Positions 58,943-64,000 of a stretch of DNA of 64,000 nt are shown piece after piece (positions within the stretch are counted from its first letter, which is position 1; each line of letters begins with the position of its first letter). Made by a program: the position numbers and the translations under genes. A model generated the notes under the pieces. The model was not told the DNA's origin and did no database searches. It saw only the letters and a program-made list of their open reading frames with translations. The DNA comes from Coleophoma eucalyptorum (taxonomy: Eukaryota > Ascomycota > Leotiomycetes > Helotiales > Dermateaceae): positions 1,129,909 through 1,193,908 of the forward strand of contig JALRME010000001.1 in NCBI GenBank assembly GCA_026120035.1, written 5' to 3'.

Positions 58943-61458
58943 AATGTGGTTTGTTGTTGTATTTTGCGTGTTATGGATGTTGAAAAAGACCGCAATGAGA
59001 AGTGCCTGTGGATGTTTTAAGATTGGAAGAAAGAAACCGAGGTTATTATGCAAACAAAGAGAACAACAGAAGTGCAGGTGAAGAAGGCGAGAAGAAAAGA
59101 AGGAAAGCCGGCCAACAAGAAAAGGCACAAGGCTCGTAGATAACAGGAAGCTGGATCCGTCAGAGTCTGGGCAGTGAAAGTTATTTGGATGTAGCAAGAG
59201 GCTCCGGTCCAAAGCAAGCAAAGATCTCGACCGGGTCAGAGTCAATTATATGGGACTTTACCCCACGTTTATGTGGCGCCTAGACTCATTGCGACAACGG
59301 GGCCAGATGATCTAGGGTAGAAGGAGGGAGAGCGTGGCGTAGTGCAACGCATGGCCTGGGTGATCTCCAAAAGCCATTTCTCTCGTACCACAACACCATT
59401 ACAATTTCTGCATCTTCGGCCAAGAAGATTACGACTCAGAACCATGGAACACCTATTGCACAGCAGAGGCCTGGGAGGGCAGAGCACCCAGTCATGGGGT
59501 GGAGGCTAATAGCACAAAACACTCGCAAAAACTAACCACTGGCACCTGGGGCTTGTCACCTTAACCTTTAGCTCGCCCAGCTCGCCACGCTCGCTTGAGT
59601 TATTTGGGACAAGCTGCTAATTCGAGGTCACTCGGAGCTGAGCGAAGCTTGGTCTCCATCCCATCTCCGGAAAGACTTGCGACGCCCATGTCTGTTTGCG
59701 GTCCCCATCTTTTATTGTGGCACCTGGAACTTCGAAGCCTCGGAGGCCGAGATCGTCTTTTCAATCGTTGCCGGTCGTGCCAGCCCAGAGCCTACCAAGA
59801 AAATAAGCACATAGTGCAAAAGTCTGGTGAACGAATAAGCCCTCAATGCGAGATGCATTGTAGCTGCAGTAAGATGTGGTACAGTAAGTGAGCATACTTG
59901 ACTAGCACGCGAGCAATGGAGACCCTAGGACCACTGGTTGTGTGTGCTCTGCAAAGCTCGGGCGCGACGGTGCGGGGTTCTGTTGTTTTATTATTTGATG
60001 ATTATTCTTGTTGATCATTTTTCCAAAACGATCAGACAATGGGCTAAGTATAATTTGATTACTTTGATCATGTGCAGAGAGAGAGAGGGTCTGTTTCTAG
60101 CATCAAGAATATACAATCCTTGACATGGCAACGGCAATTCTCTGTGCCCCCTTTCTTTTCCTTTGGGTAAGGTAAAAAGAATAAGGGTAGGAAGGGGTTG
60201 GTAGATCATTGAGTCCACGTACGACGAAGGATGCTAATCATTGAAAGCATTATCGTTTGGCCAAATCGAGACAGCTAATAAAGGAATGGGGCTCTACTGG
60301 AGAGGGAGCGCATCCCCGGCTCCACACTCACATCAGCCATTCCACGTGGTCAGCTTGCTTGTGTTCAATAGAATGGAGGAACCTACCAAAGTACAATAGT
60401 CTTACCAGCTTGATCTCTCGTCAGCTCAACTCCCTTCGCCACCAGCTTCCCAACAATTTCAAAAAACGTCGCCCACAATGCGCTTAAACATGCCATACCA
60501 GATCCGACATGGCTGCAAACGGGATTCGCGTCCCTTTCTTGCTCGACTACTTACCAACCGACCGCAGGGCTTTTCCCGACGAACCCAAGAAGCATGAGGG
60601 AAAAAAAAACTCTTCAAATATGAATATCAAAGTATAGCTTCCCAATTCAGCCATCCATCAATTCAAACCGGACACCTAGGGAAATAACAACATACCTACC
60701 ACAAAAAAAAGAGGGGCTGGTAAGAGCGATTCAGAGAGTTCAGCCTGTAGAACTCCAATAACATGACTAATACTAATCATAACAGTAATCACAACTTAAC
60801 CCATTAACATTATTTTATGCCTGGCACAAATTTAGAAATTCTGTGCTCTTTCTTATTTTTCCTTTTTTTTCTTTTTAGGAAGTATCCCCACAGCGAACGG
60901 ACATTGGACTCTCCGGGGAAAGGCTTTTGCTTTCATGTGAAGCACAACAACCGGCCACTCTGAGACATGGGAAAGTGAGAGGTGAGCCGGGGGTCGGGGG
61001 GGGGGGATGAACTTGCAGCACCGTCATATCACGCCACTACCCTGCACGGGAAAGGCACATAAGGCAATGGAGGGGGGAGGGAAGGGGGTTCAGACAACCT
61101 TAAGTTTAAATCTTAAGGCGACACACGAGAAATGGGGGTAAAAATCATCGCAAGGTGATAATTGCCGTCTTCACTGTAACTTACCTATTTTTGTTTTGCC
61201 CCTTTTCGTTTTCATTTTCCTCTTCCGCTTTGATTTCAATGAGAGAAGTTTTCCATTCTATGCCTTCTATGTCTTATTATTGTAGTGCCCGAAATGAAAA
61301 AGATAAATAGACTTATTTTTAACCCTGCGTGGAATAATCTCCAGCTGAGCAGAACTCCATGTTTTCATTGATCGCTAAACCATACGCCAGATGCACGTAA
61401 CCCAAGATTTTGGCCTCCATTTCCATATTCTATTAAACCCATCCATATTGACATGCAT
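58943..61458. other. Intergenic, no gene recognised
   Basis: About 2.5 kb between the start of the 58-kb gene and the stop of the zinc-finger gene, both minus. It contains poly-G near 61005 and poly-A and poly-T runs near 60600 and 60865. Open frames of up to 108 codons (58755-59081 lies antisense to the previous gene) have no family features. Confidence 0.6.
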
Positions 61459-64000
61459 TCATCCCTTCTTCGGCATCTCGAACCCGCTCAGGATACGCCC
61501 GAACATGCCACAAGTTCGCCAACAACCCATCTCCTTCAGGGCTTTGCTGGCCCTCCGTACCTCATTCACATATCTTTCCCTTGGTGCATTGACCTTGAGC
61601 TTAGCATAGGCCCAGCAGATCATCCCGCCCGTGAAGAGACAGTTTGCAATCTCGTACGAGCTTGCTGGGGCCAGGCCTCGCTCGATCGCACTGTAGCAGA
61701 TCTCCAGCATAATCTGCACATGATTCATCGTCGATGAGGCGATTTCTGAATTTGCCCAATAATTGAGATTGTCTTCGGCAAAACTCCCATCATTTGAGCT
61801 TGGAGAGCGACCTCCGACCAAATGCATATCCGATAGTGATACGTCGAGTGATATATAACCTAGACGATGTAAGAGGCAGGCGGCAACGGTTGTGTTGGCA
61901 TTTTGATAGCATTCACTCCAGCTATCAAGAGCATCTACCAGCCACTTCCGCCGGTCGCGTAGCCCCTGGCCGATTGGCAAGGCCTTGGTGCCTAAGCCCA
62001 TGAGACCAGTTGGATTAAGCATTGAAATAGCAGTACGCCACTCGAAGATGTGGGTATGGAGTGCGTAAAGTAGAATAATGTTGCCAAACTCGCAGGTTTG
62101 AACAAGTGGTGGAGCTGGCTTCACGTATTTACGAAGTAGAATGCAATTAAGCGCATGTAGATAATACCTGCTAAGTTAGCACGAATTCATTGTCTAAGGA
62201 CAGATTCTTACGTGAATGGAGGAGCTTCTGATGGACCAAGCATCATCCTCCAGACCTCAGCCGTTGATGCCTCCCAGTACTCATCCGCACAGGGAAATGC
62301 ACAACTCGTTGTTTCTGCCTTGCTGATATATGGCTGAGTATTGAATAGTGCTGGGTACTGACAATCAAATATCTGGGAAGGTTGATCAGTAACTAAATGG
62401 TAAGTGCCCGAGGGCGTAACTTACATATATTGACAGCCCAAGTCTTTTCCTCTTTTCAGTCTCTACCCATGCTAACCACTTTGTGTCAGTTCTGTTGCTC
62501 TGGGCATTTGCAGGAGGTCTGCAGTCCAACAGTCTAGACCTTCTGCAGGCTGTAATGAGCATTCCCCGCCCACCCTCTGCAAATTCATATAACTGTTTAT
62601 TACCACTCCACGCGCCGCCGAGACATAACAGAAAGAGCGTCAGAATGTTGTCAATACTTCTCATCTGCTCTCGTCAGCAAAGGTCCAATCTAAGCTTCAT
62701 CCTTACTCACATGGTTGCCATCCCGACGTTGTTGGTCTTGAAAGGAATTAATTGCATTGTCAAAAAACATGCGAGAAAAACGACCTCGATCGGACTTCGA
62801 GTGGCTTGATCCAAGGAACATCATAGATGCAAGTAGCAGTGGTGGCACGCTATATAGATTGAGGGTAGGTACGTGAATAACAGAGAAGCGAGGATGAACA
62901 TGTTGAAGATATAAGCGTAAAAAATAATCCAGCACTTCACATGGAGGGAAAGTCAGGGTTGTATCGTTGATACCCGGCTGGGGTATTTCGTTTCCACTGG
63001 GAATATTAAGTGCGTTCAATAGGGACGTCCTTATTGGATCGTCAATATATTGAAGTGGTCGATTCTGGAAGGCAGCAGTGTTCAGGAAGAACCCATTCAC
63101 CCTAGACTCTTCTACAACTGGTTGCCATGAGACCGGTAACAGCGGACGGCGTGGAAGAGGTAATAGTCGAGTTGGACTGGAAGAACCAGATATCTTATCA
63201 GGCCAATCATTAGCTTCTTCGTCTTCACCATCAGCCACATTTGAAGACTGTCGCGGTTCCGTGTTCGGTTGATTATAAGTTGGAGGTGCATTCTGGTAAG
63301 GATTCTCGCCATAGTCAAGTGCAGGTAGAAGATCGGAGTCGAAGTAGTTGGGTGAACCTTCAGACTGGAAATTCAAAGTCCAAGAAATGTCAGCATCGTA
63401 CGATCCCATATAAGTCTGGGACGCATCCCCAAACATCAGAAATCCATCCCAGAGAGTTGGATCGATTGTGTTCTCAACTGGTGGCATGTCATACTGTTGG
63501 AATTGCTTAGGTGTCTCTTGGCGAGCTAGAGCGGCTTCCATCAGACTTGTCAACCCCTGACCTTGGCCTGCGCCTTGCATGGGAGAACCAGACGTATGGC
63601 TTGACGGGTAATTTGAGGCTGGTGAACCATACATAGCCCTAGGCTGCTGATACTCCTCTCGATTCACAACGGGCGTGAAAGCACCGGCTGTTGGCTGGTG
63701 GTTCTGCCCCATCAACAGTCCATTTTCATGCCTAAAGGCAGTTCCATTGTCTGGATGCACCAAATCATTGACTCCTCGGGGATGAGAGCGCACGGCAGGA
63801 GAAGCAGATCTCGAATTTGCCACGTGATCCTGATCTTGAGGCTGGATGATGTTACCATGAATCTTACGATGCCGATTCAGGAGATCACTTCGCGTGAAGC
63901 GCTTTCTGCAAATAGCACAAGCAAATTTGCCAATTTCATCATCTGTGTCTAGGATTAGTCTAGAGATCTTGTTTATGGGTGAATAATCACCAATTAGCAC
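61459..64000 (-). CDS. C2H2 zinc-finger regulator with fungal-specific TF domain (5' end cut by window)
   Basis: Partial gene entering the window at 64000. Visible exons: 62711 up to at least about 63942, 62425-62664, 62212-62372 and 61459-62167, with good donors (GTGAGT, GTAAGT, GTAAGA) and acceptors. The finger FACAICRKRFTRSDLLNRHRKIH fits C-x2-C-x12-H-x3-H; a likely partner finger is in the missing upstream exon, since a CACAG acceptor sits just before it. A Gln/Pro/Asn-rich linker follows, then the fungal transcription-factor middle domain (PPCEVLDYFLRLYLQHVHPRFSVIHVPTL, split as CEVLDYFLRLYLQ then HVHPRFSVIH). This class acts as sequence-specific DNA-binding regulators; the targets are unknown. 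The protein ends in PKKG at 61459. Confidence 0.86.

Overview
This window looks like nuclear DNA of a filamentous ascomycete fungus. Most genes have one or more short introns (mostly 46-60 bases, GT...AG, with CTAAC/CTGAC-like branch sites), spacing is loose, and each gene appears to have its own promoter. Several families are typical of such fungi: a P3A plasma-membrane H+-ATPase, an AA9 polysaccharide monooxygenase, a GPI-anchored GH16 enzyme, SPX-EXS, Mae1-like malate transporter, LaeA-like methyltransferases and fungal-specific transcription factors. The protein style suggests Leotiomycetes (Botrytis/Sclerotinia relatives), but this is inference from family resemblance and was not tested by a search. 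Exon boundaries below were read by hand; wherever they are given, the joined reading frame stays open and the total length divides by three.

Layout. 46-3725 (-): complete PMA1-type proton pump with an unusually long first intron. 3726-15050: about 11.3 kb without a recognisable gene, rich in microsatellites and homopolymer runs. 15051-17027 (+): malic enzyme, seven exons. 17947-18806 (-): MscL-like mechanosensitive channel with a C-terminal CxxC...CxxC zinc-ribbon-like tail. 19423-22565 (-): hydantoinase A-DUF917 fusion, divergent from 22979-26870 (+), a large BRCT protein of the Rad9/Crb2 type. 27686-28741 (+): alpha/beta hydrolase, convergent with 28913-29818 (-), a probably mitochondrial methyltransferase. 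30303-31398 (-): AA9 LPMO. 33564-34673 (+): LaeA-like methyltransferase. 35935-38024 (-): F-box protein. 39291-42460 (+): SPX-EXS (Syg1/XPR1) protein. 43068-44778 (+): fungal-specific regulator with uncertain 5' end. 44965-46322 (-): Mae1-type dicarboxylate transporter. 47134-47215 (-): intron-containing tRNA-Arg(UCG). 47911-51105 (-): single-pass membrane protein with a long disordered tail. 52456-53483 (+): short-chain dehydrogenase. 55100-56352 (-): GPI-anchored GH16 protein. 57910-58942 (-): unknown basic/acidic protein. 61459->64000 (-): C2H2 plus fungal-TF-domain regulator cut by the window end.

The genes do not form a biosynthetic cluster. Loose themes are membrane transport and ion balance (PMA1, MscL-like, SPX-EXS, Mae1-like), malate metabolism (malic enzyme and a malate-type transporter about 28 kb apart, so probably coincidental) and plant-polymer or cell-wall carbohydrate handling (AA9, GH16). 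The most unusual items are the gene-empty 11 kb beside PMA1, the eukaryotic MscL-like channel with its zinc-ribbon-like tail, the hydantoinase-DUF917 fusion, and a disrupted-looking 5' end in the regulator near 43 kb.
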